From Cyanobacteriota bacterium (lineage in GTDB: Bacteria; Acidobacteriota; Vicinamibacteria; Vicinamibacterales; UBA2999): a stretch of 64,000 bases of DNA. Under the pieces are notes generated by a model that saw only the letters and a program-made list of their open reading frames with translations, searched no databases and was not told the origin of the DNA. Shown piece after piece: positions 54,203 through 63,854 of the stretch. The position numbers and the translations under genes were made by a program. The stretch is taken from the NCBI GenBank assembly GCA_019752015.1, contig JAIEMQ010000028.1, positions 1 to 64,000 on the forward strand, read 5' to 3'. The first letter of the stretch is position 1, and the number at the start of each line of letters is the position of its first letter.

Positions 54203-55144
54203 GTGTCCTCGCCGGCATCCACCATTGCCCTGAGTTGCATAGGCGTCGTGAAACGTTACGGATCTGTGACCGCCGTGAACGGACTCGACCTGAAAGTTCT
54301 GCGGGGCGAATGTTTTGGCCTGCTTGGCCCGAACGGGGCAGGGAAGACCACCACTATTGAAATCCTCGAAGGGTTGCTCGCCGCGGACGCGGGGGAGGTC
54401 GAAGTCCTCGGGCAGCGCTGGGATCGCGACGGCACCGCGCTGCGGGCGCGGCTCGGGATTCAGCTGCAGGAAACGCAGCTGGCCGAAAAGCTGACGGTCG
54501 CCGAAACGCTGCGCATGTTCCGTTCGTTCTACCCGCAAGGCCCGTCGGTCGATCAGTTGCTCGAGACGGTGGAGCTCGGATCGAAACGCGATGCCTGGGT
54601 GAAGAATCTTTCAGGCGGTCAGAAGCAACGTCTGTCGGTCGCGTGCGCGCTGGCCGGCGAGCCCGAGCTGCTGTTTCTCGATGAGCCCACGACCGGCCTC
54701 GATCCGCAGTCGCGCCGTCAATTATGGGAAGTGCTCGAGCGCTTTGGCGCCAACGGCGGCACGATCCTGATCACCACGCACTATATGGACGAAGCGCACG
54801 AGCTGTGCGATCGCGTCGGCATCATGGACCAGGGCAAGCTGATTGCGCTCGGCACGCCGCGTGAGCTCGTCGCCTCCCTGGGCGCCGAGCACGTCGTCGA
54901 ATTCGCGATGGCTGAAGGCTCGTCCATCGACGATGCGTTGTTCGGCGCATTACCTGGAGTCCGGGACGTGCGGCGGGACGCGGCGCATCTGCATTTATCG
55001 ACTTCGGAGTTGCACCTGACGGTGCCGGCGCTGTTGGATTTGCTGCGGCAGCGCGATGCCCGGCTGAGCCAGCTCGGCACTCACAGCGCCACGCTCGAGG
55101 ACGTGTTCGTGACACTGACGGGGAGGCAGCTTCGTGATGAATAA
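54203..55144 (+). CDS. ABC-2 type exporter, ATP-binding protein
   Basis: A 313-residue ABC ATPase: Walker A GLLGPNGAGKTTTIEIL, Q-loop LGIQLQETQL, signature NLSGGQKQRLSVACALAG, Walker B LLFLDEPTTGLDPQS and H-loop TILITTHYMDEAHELCD, then a C-terminal DUF4162-like region that ends the DrrA/CcmA type. The GTG at 54203 fits the -10 element and starts just before the first strand. It powers the permease encoded next, overlapping by eight bases. Substrate (drug, polysaccharide or lipid) is not evident. Confidence 0.93.
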   Translation: MSSPASTIALSCIGVVKRYGSVTAVNGLDLKVLRGECFGLLGPNGAGKTTTIEILEGLLAADAGEVEVLGQRWDRDGTALRARLGIQLQETQLAEKLTVAETLRMFRSFYPQGPSVDQLLETVELGSKRDAWVKNLSGGQKQRLSVACALAGEPELLFLDEPTTGLDPQSRRQLWEVLERFGANGGTILITTHYMDEAHELCDRVGIMDQGKLIALGTPRELVASLGAEHVVEFAMAEGSSIDDALFGALPGVRDVRRDAAHLHLSTSELHLTVPALLDLLRQRDARLSQLGTHSATLEDVFVTLTGRQLRDE

Positions 55145-56171
55145 GCGGCCGAATCCGCTCGTCGAGCTGACGCTATCCCGGTTCCGCGAGTTCGTGCGCG
55201 AGCCTGAAGCGGTGTTCTGGGTGTTTGCGTTTCCCGTGATCATGACGTGCGCGCTCGGGATCGCGTTCCGCTCGCGCGGCGAAGGACCGGTCATCGCCGG
55301 CGTCGTGCAGCAAGCCGGCGGCGACGAGCTTGCCGACTCATTGAGCCGTGCCGGCTTCACGGTCAGGCGCTTCGCTCCAGACGATGTCGAGAGCGCGTTG
55401 CGTGATGGCCGAGCTCCGGTTGTGGTGATCCCGGGATCGCCGCCGATCTACCGCTACGACGTCGCGCGCGCCGAGAGTCAGCTGGCGCGGCTCGCCGTGG
55501 ACAACGCGTTGCAGAAGGCGGCGGGACGAGCCGATCCGTTCACGGCCGTGGCCCAGCCGGTCGAAGCGGTCGGGTCGCGCTACATCGACTGGCTGGTGCC
55601 CGGGCTGCTCGGCATGAACATCATGGGCACCGGCCTGTGGGGCGTCGGCTTTGCGATCGTCAACGCGCGCGCCAAGAAGCTGTTGAAGCGGCTGGTCGCG
55701 ACGCCGATGGCGAAGTCGCATTACTTGCTGTCGCTGGTGCTCAGCCGGATGGCGACGCTGACGCTCGAGGTCGTCGTGATCATCGGCTTCGCGTGGCTCT
55801 TCTTCGGCGTTGCCGTGCACGGCGCGATCTGGGCGCTGGCGGTACTGGCCACTCTCGGCGCGCTGTCGTTCGGCGGGCTCGGCCTGCTCGTCGCCAGCCG
55901 CGCCCGCACCATCGAAGCGGTGTCGGGGTTGATGAACCTGGTGATGCTGCCGATGTGGGTCTTGTCGGGCGTGTTCTTCGCGTCGAGCAATTTTCCCGAC
56001 GGGATCCAGCCCTTCATTCACGTGCTGCCGCTGACGGCGCTCAACGATTCGCTGCGCATGATCGTCAACGAAGGCCGCTCGTTCGCCGCCGTGCTGCCCC
56101 AAGTCGGCATCATGGCCGCGTGGGGAGGCATTTCGTTTGTGTTGTCGCTGAAACTATTCCGCTGGCAGTGA
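55137..56171 (+). CDS. ABC-2 type exporter, permease
   Basis: A 344-residue membrane protein: one N-terminal helix (about 25-45), an extracytoplasmic region (about 50-165) and five C-terminal helices (about 170-340) with GLLGMNIMGTGLWGVGFAIVNARAKKLLKRLVATPMAKSHYLLS-type EGE/ABC-2 core and PFIHVLPLTALNDSLRMIVNEG before the last helix. Pairs with the ATPase as a DrrB-like half. ATG 55137 lies one codon after a GTG and eight bases inside the ATPase gene. Convergent with the hybrid kinase (two bases between ends). Confidence 0.9.
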   Translation: MNKRPNPLVELTLSRFREFVREPEAVFWVFAFPVIMTCALGIAFRSRGEGPVIAGVVQQAGGDELADSLSRAGFTVRRFAPDDVESALRDGRAPVVVIPGSPPIYRYDVARAESQLARLAVDNALQKAAGRADPFTAVAQPVEAVGSRYIDWLVPGLLGMNIMGTGLWGVGFAIVNARAKKLLKRLVATPMAKSHYLLSLVLSRMATLTLEVVVIIGFAWLFFGVAVHGAIWALAVLATLGALSFGGLGLLVASRARTIEAVSGLMNLVMLPMWVLSGVFFASSNFPDGIQPFIHVLPLTALNDSLRMIVNEGRSFAAVLPQVGIMAAWGGISFVLSLKLFRWQ

Positions 56172-56173
56172 GC

Positions 56174-57991
56174 CTACTTCTTGGCGGATTGAATGGCCTG
56201 CGACACCGCGCGGAGCAGCGCCTCCGGCGAGAACGGCTTCAGTAGCACCGGCGTGCCGGCGGATTCGTGGAGCGCGTCGCTCTGCTCCACGTAGCCGGTG
56301 ACGAAGACGATGGGCAGCTCGGGCCGGACGTGGCGCAGCCGTTTCGCGAGCTCGATGCCGCCCATGCGCGGCATGACCACGTCGCTCACCACCATGACGA
56401 TCTTGTGCTGATGGACGGTGAACAAATCGAGCGCCTGCTGTCCGTCGCTCGCTTCAATCGTGTGGTAACCCGCGTTCCCAAGCACCGTTGCCGACAGCCT
56501 GCGCAGCGCGCGCTCGTCTTCCGCGATCAGTACGGTGCCGCTGCCGCGCTCGGTGAGCGGCGCCAGGTTCTTCGGCGTCGGCGTGCGATCGTTGGTATCG
56601 CCGGTGCGCGGCAGCAACAGCGAGAACGTCGTGCCCCGGCCGGGCGCGCTCTCGACGGTGATCACGCCGCCGCTCTGGCGCACGAAGCCGTAGACCATCG
56701 ACAGTCCGAGACCGGTGCCGGCGCCCTTCGCCTTGGTCGTGAAGAACGGCTCGAAGATGCGGCCGTGCAGGTCGACCGGAATGCCGATGCCGGTATCGCG
56801 GACGCGCAGCTCGACGTACGGTCCCGGGGTGATTTCCAGTTTCTGCGCATCGCCGGTCTTGACGTCGCGATTGACGGTCTCGATCGCGAGACGGCCGCCG
56901 CCGGGCATCGCGTCCCGCGCGTTGAGCGCGAGATTGACGAGCACCTGTTCGAGCTGCGCGGCATCGGCGCGCACCGGCCAGAGATCCGAGGCGAGCCGCA
57001 GATCGATCGCGATGTGCTCGCCGATCAGGCGATCCAGCATCCGGCTCATATCGGTGACGCGCTGGTTGAGGACGACGATCTCCGGCGTCAGGATCTGCCG
57101 CCGGCTGAAGGCGAGCAGCTGGCCGGTCAGCGTCGCCGCGCGGTCGGCGGCGTTGAAGATCTCTTCGACGTCGGCGCGCAGCGGCGAGCCCTGCAAATCC
57201 TTCAGCAACAGCTCGGAGTAGCCGCGGATCGCGGTCAGCAGGTTGTTGAAGTCGTGCGCGATGCCGCCCGAGAGGCGGCCGATCGCCTCCATTTTCTGCG
57301 CGTGGCGCAGCTGTTCTTCGAGCTGGGTGCGCGCCGACTCGGCGGCCTGGCGCTCGGCCATCTCGCGGCGCAGCTCCTCGTTGGCGCGGCCGAGCGCGGC
57401 GGTGCGCTCCTCGACGCGCCGCTCGAGATCGCGATGCGCTTCGTGGAGCGCGAGCTGGCTGGCGCGCAGCTGGCGCTCCGCGTAATGGCGCTCGGTGACG
57501 TCGCGGAGGATCATCATCACCTCGTGTCCGGCGAGCGGCAGCAAGCGCGCTTCGTAAAACCGCGGTGATGCGACCTCGGCGTTGGCTTCGAGCTCGAGGT
57601 TGATCGCGGCGTGCTCGGCCGCGACCCGCTTGAGCGCATCGCGCACCGGAGGCCGCGCTCTCGGGTCGAGCGTCTCCAGAAAATCGTGGCCGGGCAGCCA
57701 GCGCCGCGATTGCTCCGACGGCGCGCCCTTCAAGTCGAGGATCACGCCGAGCGGATCGAGGCGCAGGATGTGATCGGGAAACGAGCTGACCACCGCGCGC
57801 AGCTCGCTGTTGGCCTGCAGCAGCTCCTGCGAGCTGAGGTCGAGCGATCGCTCGAGCATGGCGCGATCGTTGTCGAACTGGCGATACGCCTCGTCGATGG
57901 CGGCGAGCATCGCCGCCAGCTCGGGCGGCACCTGCTCGTCCGGAAAATACCGCTTCAGTTGGCGGCGCAGCAGGCTGTGCAACTCGGCCAT
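56174..57991 (-). CDS. Hybrid sensor histidine kinase with C-terminal receiver
   Basis: A 605-residue soluble kinase. Order: a helical start (about 1-55), a PAS-like domain (about 60-185, ending [15 protein letters not shown]), a coiled coil ([21 protein letters not shown]), HisKA with the phospho-histidine in [16 protein letters not shown], HATPase ([44 protein letters not shown]) and a receiver ([13 protein letters not shown], phospho-Asp in [28 protein letters not shown]). ATG 57991 is chosen since it follows the FIST stop by two bases and upstream codons belong to the FIST gene in another frame. No membrane segment. Confidence 0.9.
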   Translation of the reverse strand: MAELHSLLRRQLKRYFPDEQVPPELAAMLAAIDEAYRQFDNDRAMLERSLDLSSQELLQANSELRAVVSSFPDHILRLDPLGVILDLKGAPSEQSRRWLPGHDFLETLDPRARPPVRDALKRVAAEHAAINLELEANAEVASPRFYEARLLPLAGHEVMMILRDVTERHYAERQLRASQLALHEAHRDLERRVEERTAALGRANEELRREMAERQAAESARTQLEEQLRHAQKMEAIGRLSGGIAHDFNNLLTAIRGYSELLLKDLQGSPLRADVEEIFNAADRAATLTGQLLAFSRRQILTPEIVVLNQRVTDMSRMLDRLIGEHIAIDLRLASDLWPVRADAAQLEQVLVNLALNARDAMPGGGRLAIETVNRDVKTGDAQKLEITPGPYVELRVRDTGIGIPVDLHGRIFEPFFTTKAKGAGTGLGLSMVYGFVRQSGGVITVESAPGRGTTFSLLLPRTGDTNDRTPTPKNLAPLTERGSGTVLIAEDERALRRLSATVLGNAGYHTIEASDGQQALDLFTVHQHKIVMVVSDVVMPRMGGIELAKRLRHVRPELPIVFVTGYVEQSDALHESAGTPVLLKPFSPEALLRAVSQAIQSAKK

Positions 57992-57993
57992 CG

Positions 57994-59118
57994 TCACCGT
58001 TCGGACAGGGTAGTCACGGTCATCGTCTGGTTGTGCAGCTCGCAGCGCGCCTTCGGCGTGAACGGCGAGATCTCTCCGTACGAGTAGAACCCGGTGATCG
58101 CGGCGGCCGGTCCAACGATGTCGCGCACGCCTTCCACTTCTTCCTCGACGCGCTGGCGGAGCACCATGCGGCGGCCGACGCAGCTGATGAGCAGCGCGAG
58201 ATCGACCGGTGTGCCGAGCGCCTCGGCGCTGACGCGGCCGGCGCCGACCGCGCCGTCGATCAGCCGATCGAAATTCGCCTTCATCAGCCGCACGTAGCCG
58301 CCGGTGGGCACGTCGCCCGCGAAGGTCAGGCTTTGATCGGCTTCGCTGACCGAGAGGATCGTGCGCACTACCGGAGCGCTGACGTCGCGCGTGCGGAGCG
58401 ACAACGGAAACAGCAAGCCGGACGCCGGCAGATCGGCGGCGTGATCGCCGAGATAGCGCTTGTATAACGCAAGCGCCGATTGGCCATCCAGCTCGTAGAG
58501 CACGTTGCCTGCGGATCGAGTGATCTGCCGTTCGGGCCCGAACGGATCCCATCCGCCGAGCGATCCATAGCCCACCTTCAGTCGCGATCCATACAGGCCG
58601 ATCGCCACCACGCAATTCTTTTTCGCGGCGCCGTCGCAGAGCACGAGCGTTTCCTTGAAGTGCTCGCCGTCTGCCGACAGACCGCCCGTGACGGAGACCG
58701 TCGATGGCAGCTTCTCGCCGAGACCGCGGACCAGCGCTTCGCCGTTGATGTCGAGGCCCTCGGAAATGATCAGGACGTGGACGAGGCTCGGGGCGGCGAG
58801 CCGTGTGGCCAGCGCCGCGCCCGCGGCCGCGCTCTCCGCAGCGGTGACGTGAGCGGTCGCGACCCGCACGTCGGTGTGATCGAAATGGACCGCCGTAGCG
58901 ACGGCGCCCTCGTCGGAAACGTCGGTGCCCTGGATTTGTCCGGCAGTGGAGCAGCCGATGCGCGCGGCGTTGGGCCAGTGCCGCGCGAGGTCGGCGGCAA
59001 ACGCGGCATTCTCGAATGCGGACCGGTGGCCGAACACCAGCACCATCTGTGCATTGGCGACAGATGCCGGCTTCTGCCAGCCGCCGCGGTCAGACCACGT
59101 GATCTGTTCGACCTGCAT
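57994..59118 (-). CDS. FIST-domain sensor protein
   Basis: A 374-residue protein with FIST_N (about 20-210: NAQMVLVFGHRSAFENAAF, WPNAARIGCSTAGQIQGTDV, VHVLIISEGLDINGEALVRGL, VTGGLSADGEHF, VVAIGLYGSRLKVG) and FIST_C (about 225-355: YELDGQSALALYKRYLG, LLISCVGRRMVLRQRVEEEVEGV, GFYSYGEISPF). FIST proteins sense small ligands such as amino acids and often signal to kinases or cyclases. The kinase gene starts two bases after its stop, so the pair probably forms one sensory unit. Confidence 0.88.
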   Translation of the reverse strand: MQVEQITWSDRGGWQKPASVANAQMVLVFGHRSAFENAAFAADLARHWPNAARIGCSTAGQIQGTDVSDEGAVATAVHFDHTDVRVATAHVTAAESAAAGAALATRLAAPSLVHVLIISEGLDINGEALVRGLGEKLPSTVSVTGGLSADGEHFKETLVLCDGAAKKNCVVAIGLYGSRLKVGYGSLGGWDPFGPERQITRSAGNVLYELDGQSALALYKRYLGDHAADLPASGLLFPLSLRTRDVSAPVVRTILSVSEADQSLTFAGDVPTGGYVRLMKANFDRLIDGAVGAGRVSAEALGTPVDLALLISCVGRRMVLRQRVEEEVEGVRDIVGPAAAITGFYSYGEISPFTPKARCELHNQTMTVTTLSER

Positions 59119-59133
59119 CGTGCGCCAATATAC

Positions 59134-59202
59134 CCGGGAACCGGGAGCCGGGAGCCGGGAACCGGGAACCGGGAGCCGGGAACCGGGAGCCGGGAGCCGG
59201 GG
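59134..59202. repeat. CCGGGAR heptamer array, nine copies plus a partial
   Basis: CCGGGAA and CCGGGAG copies (five of G type, four of A type) run from 59134 to 59196 followed by CCGGGG. The array fills the gap between the ppk stop (59208) and the FIST start (59118), 15 bases upstream of the latter. Confidence 0.9.
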
Positions 59203-59207
59203 CTTAA

Positions 59208-61379
59208 CTACGATTCATGTTGTGCCGCGTACCACTCCAGCAGGAAGCGCTGCGAGTTGAGCGGCGGCACGCCGTCCGGTGCAGTGGCGCGCACGTAACT
59301 GCCGTCCGTTCTGAGGGTCCACGCCCGGTCGGTATCGCTCAGCAGCACTTCGAGCACGGCGTCGCGCAGCAGCTGTCGCATGGCCGGATCGTTGACCGGG
59401 CACAGCACCTCGACGCGGCGATCGAGATTGCGCTCCATCAGATCGGCGCTGCCGATGTAGACCTCGGGCGAGCCGCCGTTCTCGAAATAGTAGATGCGCG
59501 AGTGCTCGAGGAACTGCCCGACGATCGAGCGCACGTTGATCCGATCGCTGATCCCGGGAATCCCCGGCCGCAGGCAGCAGACGCCGCGCACGATCATGTC
59601 GATCGCCACGCCGGCCTGCGAGGCGCGATACAGGATCTTGATCATCCCGTGATCGGCAACCGCGTTGTTCTTGACGATCATGCGCGCCGGCCGCCCGGCC
59701 TTGGCGTGTTCCATCTCGCGCTCGACGAGCGCGCGCAGACCCTGTCGCAATCCCACCGGCGCGACCAGCAGCGAGTTATACGAGCGGCGGTTCGAATAGC
59801 CCGTCAGTGAGTTGAACACCTCGGTGATGTCATCCAGTACCGCTTCGTCGCTGGTGAAGAGGCCCAGGTCGGTGTAGACCTCCGACGTCCGGCGGTTGTA
59901 GTTGCCGGTCGAGACGTGCGCGTAGCGGTGGATGCCGTCCGACTCCTGGCGAACCACCAGGCACAGCTTGCAGTGCACCTTGAGGTTCATCAGGCCGTAG
60001 ACGACGTGGATGCCCGCTTCTTCCAGCCGTGTCGCCCACGCGATGTTGTTGCGCTCGTCGAAGCGCGCCTTCAGCTCGACGAGCACGGCGACCTGCTTGC
60101 CGGCCTCGGCTGCCTGAATCAAGAGATCGACCAGCGGCGAGTTGGCGCCGATGCGATACAGCGTGATCTTGATCGTGACGACGTGCGGATCCTCGACCGC
60201 GGCGCGCAGGAACGTCTCGACCGACGTGAACGAATCGAACGGGTGATGGATCAGGAAATCCTGATCGGCAATCTGGTCGAAGACCTTGTCGGTCTCATCC
60301 GGCGCCCACAGCGTCCGCTGCGTAAAGGCCGGATACTTCAGCGCCGGGCGATGCAGCTTGAACAGCGCGTGCCAGTCGCCGAAGCCGAGACGATCGGTCG
60401 TGCGCACGACCACGTCTTCATCGACTTCGAAGTTTTCAATCAGAATGCTCAACACGCGCTTCGGCATGTCGGCTTCGACCTGCAGCAGCGACAGCGCGCC
60501 GTAGCGCAGCTGCTTGAGTCCGCGATCGACGGTCTCGAGCAGATCGTCGGCTTCGTCCTCCTGGATCACCATGTCGGTGTCGCGGATGATGCGGAACAGG
60601 TGCGCGCCTTCGACCTGCGTGCCAGGGAACAGCTGCTGGATGTTGCGGCGAATCACGTCCTCGAGGAACACGTGCGACACGCCGGTCTGCGGCGACAGGT
60701 TGTCGGGCAGCGCGATGAAGCGCGGCAGCATGCTCGGCACCTTGACGCGCGCGAACCGGGTGCGGCCCGAGTGCCGCACGCGCACCGCGAGGTTCATGCT
60801 GAGGTTCGAGATATACGGGAACGGGTGGCCCGGATCGAACGCCAGCGGCGTCAGCACGGGGAAGATGTGATCCTTGAAGTACTGCGCGAGCCACGTGTCG
60901 ATCGCCGGCGTGTAATCCGACGGCTCGAGGAAGTGGATGCCCTCGGCGGCGAGCAGCGGCCGCAACGACTGGCTCCAGCACGCGGTCTGATCGTCGATCT
61001 GCGCCAGCGCGCGGGTGCGGATCGTCGCCAGCTGCTGATCGGTGGTCTGCCCGTCGATCGACACCTCTTCGATGCCGGCGCGGAACTTCTTCAGGATCGT
61101 CGCGACGCGCACCATGAAGAACTCGTCGAGGTTGGTGCCGGTGATCGCGAGGAACTTGACGCGCTCGAGCAGCGGGTGAGACGCGTCCTGCGCCTGCGAC
61201 AGCACGCGCTCGTTGAACGAGAGCCAGCTCAATTCGCGGTTGATGAACAGCGCCGGGCTGCTGAGATCGTTGGGATCGAGATTCGACCAGTCCTGGTTGA
61301 CCGGCGCCGGCGCCGCTGCGGCCTCCGCCGCCCGGCGCTTTCGCGAGCGTCTCACTACGGCGGCGGTCGGGGGCGTCAT
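59208..61379 (-). CDS. ppk1: Polyphosphate kinase 1
   Basis: A 723-residue enzyme making polyphosphate from ATP. After a basic alanine-rich start it reads LFINRELSWLSFNERVLSQAQD (N domain), LDEFFMVRVATI, PVLTPLAFDPGHPFPYISNLS (head), then HHPFDSFTSVETFLRAAVEDPHVVTIKITLYRIG and, in the catalytic part, LMNLKVHCKLCLVVR with the phospho-histidine, ARFDERNNIAWA, HVSTGNYN and VRGVCCLRPGIPG. Complete. It lies at the inner membrane in other bacteria and serves phosphate storage and stress responses. Separate from the sugar-dehydrogenase gene upstream by a hairpin-forming repeat. Confidence 0.96.
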   Translation of the reverse strand: MTPPTAAVVRRSRKRRAAEAAAAPAPVNQDWSNLDPNDLSSPALFINRELSWLSFNERVLSQAQDASHPLLERVKFLAITGTNLDEFFMVRVATILKKFRAGIEEVSIDGQTTDQQLATIRTRALAQIDDQTACWSQSLRPLLAAEGIHFLEPSDYTPAIDTWLAQYFKDHIFPVLTPLAFDPGHPFPYISNLSMNLAVRVRHSGRTRFARVKVPSMLPRFIALPDNLSPQTGVSHVFLEDVIRRNIQQLFPGTQVEGAHLFRIIRDTDMVIQEDEADDLLETVDRGLKQLRYGALSLLQVEADMPKRVLSILIENFEVDEDVVVRTTDRLGFGDWHALFKLHRPALKYPAFTQRTLWAPDETDKVFDQIADQDFLIHHPFDSFTSVETFLRAAVEDPHVVTIKITLYRIGANSPLVDLLIQAAEAGKQVAVLVELKARFDERNNIAWATRLEEAGIHVVYGLMNLKVHCKLCLVVRQESDGIHRYAHVSTGNYNRRTSEVYTDLGLFTSDEAVLDDITEVFNSLTGYSNRRSYNSLLVAPVGLRQGLRALVEREMEHAKAGRPARMIVKNNAVADHGMIKILYRASQAGVAIDMIVRGVCCLRPGIPGISDRINVRSIVGQFLEHSRIYYFENGGSPEVYIGSADLMERNLDRRVEVLCPVNDPAMRQLLRDAVLEVLLSDTDRAWTLRTDGSYVRATAPDGVPPLNSQRFLLEWYAAQHES

Positions 61380-61417
61380 CGTCTTGATCAGTCTACCTTA
61401 CGCATGTAACGGGGACC

Positions 61418-61491
61418 GGGAACCGGGGGCCGGGATCCGCAAGTGTCCGCCTGAATTCGTCGATTTCCGGATCCCGGGTCCCGGCTCCCGT
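61418..61491. terminator. Heptamer-derived hairpin between the sugar dehydrogenase end and ppk1 start
   Basis: 61418-61440 (CCGGGAACCGGGGG-type) and 61469-61491 pair at 20 of 23 positions around a 28-base loop. Both arms are made of GGGANCC heptamers in opposite orientation. The right arm touches the stop codon of the dehydrogenase gene, so the hairpin can act as its terminator. Confidence 0.65.
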
Positions 61492-62693
61492 CAGGGAACA
61501 AGCTTCAGGATTCGCCCGCGCGAATAACTCACGACGTACAGCTCGGCGTTTTCGTCCACGCCGAAGGCGCTGATTAAACCGAGCTCGTTCGTGCCGCCCA
61601 GCATCTCTGTCAGCTCGAGCAAATCAACCGCCCTGGCGTTCTGGTGTTCGTCGAGCGCGAGGCCGATCGTAAAGACGCGGCCCGCCACGTAATCGGCAAA
61701 GAAGTAACGGCCGTTGAACATGGGATCGAGCGCGGCGCCGCGATAGACAAAGCCGCCGGTGACCGACATGCCGTCGCTGCGCGGGTAATCGTGGATCGGC
61801 TCGGTGAGCGGCAGATACGCCGCCGGCGTGCGGCCGTCAAACGCGGCGCGTCCTTCTCGAAGGCGCCAGCCATAATTGCGGCCGCCCGCGCGTGTCGGCT
61901 CCCAGTTCACTTCTTCGCGCGCGTTCTGCCCGACGTCCGCGATCACCAGTGCGCCGGTGCCGCCGTGCGTCCAGTCGTCGAAGTTGTAGCGCCACGGATT
62001 GCGAAGGCCGAATGCCCAGATCTCGGTCGACGCGGTGATCGGCTGTCGATCGACGAACGGGTTGTCTTCGGGGATGCGATACCCGCGCGAATCGGTGTCC
62101 GGCACGCTGACGTCAATGCGCAGCATCTTGCCGAGCAGCGAGTTGGGATTCTGCGCCAGGTTCATCGGATCGCCGCCGCTGCCGCCGTCGCCGAGTCCGA
62201 TGTAGAGATAGTTGTCGGGACCAAACGCCAGATGGCCGCCGTTGTGATTCGAGAACGGCTGCTCGATGTAGCGCCGCCCGTCCGGCCACATCAGGTCGAA
62301 GCGCGAATTCGCGGCGACGGTCCCTTGCTCCGTGCGCGTGTAGCGCGCGACCACGGTGTGGCCTTCGGAGTTCGTGAAGTTGACGTAGAAGCGCCGCGAC
62401 TCCGCGTGATCGGGTGCGAACGCCAGGCCGAGCAGGCCGCGCTCACCACCGGCGGAGACAAAGGATCGAATATCGAGGAAGAACGCCGGCGACAGCGTGC
62501 CGTTCCGCAGCGTGCGAATGGTGCCGCGCTGCTCGACCACATAGAACGTCGAGTGGTCGAGGGGATCCATCACGAACGCGACCGGATTTGAAAGGCCCGT
62601 CGCCACGACCTGCGTCCGCACCTGTGCCTGAGCTGGCAGGGACAGGGTGAGCGTGAGAATCACGAGAGAAACGACAGCCGCCGCGCGCGCCAT
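61491..62693 (-). CDS. PQQ-dependent sugar dehydrogenase-type protein
   Basis: A 400-residue exported protein with a signal peptide (cut after LPAQA) and the six-bladed fold of soluble glucose/sorbosone dehydrogenases: ATGLSNPVAFVMDPLDHSTFYVVEQRG, GERGLLGLAFAPDHAESRRFYVNF, FSNHNGGHLAFGPDNYLYIGLGDGG (with the active-site histidine segment), WAFGLRNPWRYNFD, and DYPRSDGMSVTGGFVYRG. It would oxidise sugars in the periplasm with PQQ; PQQ genes are not in the window. ATG 62693 fits the signal peptide. Confidence 0.9.
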   Translation of the reverse strand: MARAAAVVSLVILTLTLSLPAQAQVRTQVVATGLSNPVAFVMDPLDHSTFYVVEQRGTIRTLRNGTLSPAFFLDIRSFVSAGGERGLLGLAFAPDHAESRRFYVNFTNSEGHTVVARYTRTEQGTVAANSRFDLMWPDGRRYIEQPFSNHNGGHLAFGPDNYLYIGLGDGGSGGDPMNLAQNPNSLLGKMLRIDVSVPDTDSRGYRIPEDNPFVDRQPITASTEIWAFGLRNPWRYNFDDWTHGGTGALVIADVGQNAREEVNWEPTRAGGRNYGWRLREGRAAFDGRTPAAYLPLTEPIHDYPRSDGMSVTGGFVYRGAALDPMFNGRYFFADYVAGRVFTIGLALDEHQNARAVDLLELTEMLGGTNELGLISAFGVDENAELYVVSYSRGRILKLVP

Positions 62694-62768
62694 TCTTCAA
62701 GCTTAAACCGGTTGCATGGCTTGGCACCCGCCGGGAACTTGTGCCTTCCCATAGATCGTCTAGTGGAG

Positions 62769-62774
62769 TAGGCT
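62769..62774 (+). promoter_or_regulatory. TAGGCT -10-like element for the PadR gene
   Basis: TAGGCT ends seven bases before the ATG at 62782 without a Shine-Dalgarno, again suggesting a leaderless transcript. Confidence 0.35.
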
Positions 62775-62781
62775 ACCAACC

Positions 62782-63135
62782 ATGCCACGACGCTCTCAGC
62801 CCGGCAGCGGCGACATGCTGCAGGGCGCGCTCGACATGCTGATCCTGCGCTCGCTGGTGATCGGGCCCGCGCACGGTCACACTATCGCGCACACCATCGA
62901 GCACGGTTCCGATCGTGTGTTGCAGGTCGAGCACGGTTCGCTCTACCCCGCGCTGCATCGCCTCGAGGACCGCGAGCTGGTCGCGTCGTTCTGGGGCACG
63001 TCGGAAAACAATCGCAAGGCGAAGTACTACCGGCTGACGCCCGCCGGCCGCAAAATGCTCGCCGCTGAAACATCCCGCTGGCAGCAGCTGGTACGCGCGA
63101 TTAGCCAGGTAATGGCCACAGATTCCACAGATTAA
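62782..63135 (+). CDS. PadR-family transcriptional regulator
   Basis: A 117-residue winged-helix regulator: [73 protein letters not shown] and a C-terminal dimer helix ([16 protein letters not shown]). This form nearly always precedes ADOP permease genes in acidobacteria, and here a broken ADOP gene starts 15 bases later. It probably represses its own operon in response to an envelope or antibiotic cue; the effector is unknown. Confidence 0.9.
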   Translation: MPRRSQPGSGDMLQGALDMLILRSLVIGPAHGHTIAHTIEHGSDRVLQVEHGSLYPALHRLEDRELVASFWGTSENNRKAKYYRLTPAGRKMLAAETSRWQQLVRAISQVMATDSTD

Positions 63136-63150
63136 ACACAGATTTCATTT

Positions 63151-63804
63151 ATGGCTTGGACCAGGTTCTTTCTCCGCAACCGTCGAGACGATGAAGCGGC
63201 GCGCGAGATGGCGTCGTACATCACCATCGAAACCGACGAAAACATCGCCCGCGGCATGTCGCCCCGGGCCGCGCACCGACGCCGCGGTCCGCAAGGTCGG
63301 CAACGCGACCCGCGTGCGCGAGGAGATCTACTGGATGAACACCGTGCGCCCGATCGACACGATTTGGCAGGACCTGAAATATGCGGCGCGCCTGCTGAAG
63401 CGCGACAAGGGCTTTGCCGTCGCGGCCATCCTGTCGCTGGCGCTCGGCATCGACGCCAACACCGCGAATCTTCCAGCATCTACGGTGTGATGTCGTACAC
63501 GGTCACAAGGCGTGCAAACGAAATCGGCATCCGCCTGGCCATGGGCGCGAGCCGCGGCGGTGTGTTGCGGCTGGTGATCGGCGAAGCGGTCTGGCTCGTC
63601 GGCGCCGGCATTGCGATCGGCGCGGCGATGGGCTTCGGGGCAGCGAAGGCGGCGCGATCGCTCTTGTTCGGACTCCAGCCGAGCGATCCCGTCACGATGG
63701 CCAGTGCGATCGCTCTGCTGGCGACGATCGGCTTGATCGCCAGCTACCTGCCGGCGCGCCGTGCGTCCCGTGTCGATCCCATGAACGTGCTCCGCCAGGA
63801 ATAA
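63151..63804 (+). pseudogene. ADOP permease reduced to its two ends by deletion and frameshift
   Basis: The first part has the acidobacterial cytoplasmic front (WTRFFLRNRRDDEAAREMASYITIETDENIARGMSP), then at about 63270 the frame shifts and continues as RKVGNATRVREEIYWMN, DTIWQDLKYAARLL and AILSLALGIDANTAN (TM1). At about 63470 sequence jumps straight to the final FtsX block in the original frame: IYGVMSYTVTRRANEIGIRLAMGAS and LPARRASRVDPMNVLRQE. About 600 residues (both periplasmic domains) are missing. A 217-residue frame can be read through but would not form a transporter. Confidence 0.85.
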
Positions 63805-63854
63805 CGAGTAGAATCAGCCCGGCCGTCCGCGGAGGCGGACAACGCCGACGCTGC

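Noticed and set aside
57992-58615. 208-codon N-terminal extension of the hybrid kinase
   Set aside because: It is an alternate frame of the FIST gene; the ATG at 57991 follows the FIST stop directly.
59916-61409. 497-codon frame antisense to ppk1
   Set aside because: Composition typical of the antisense of GC-rich genes; ppk1 motifs are complete on the minus strand.
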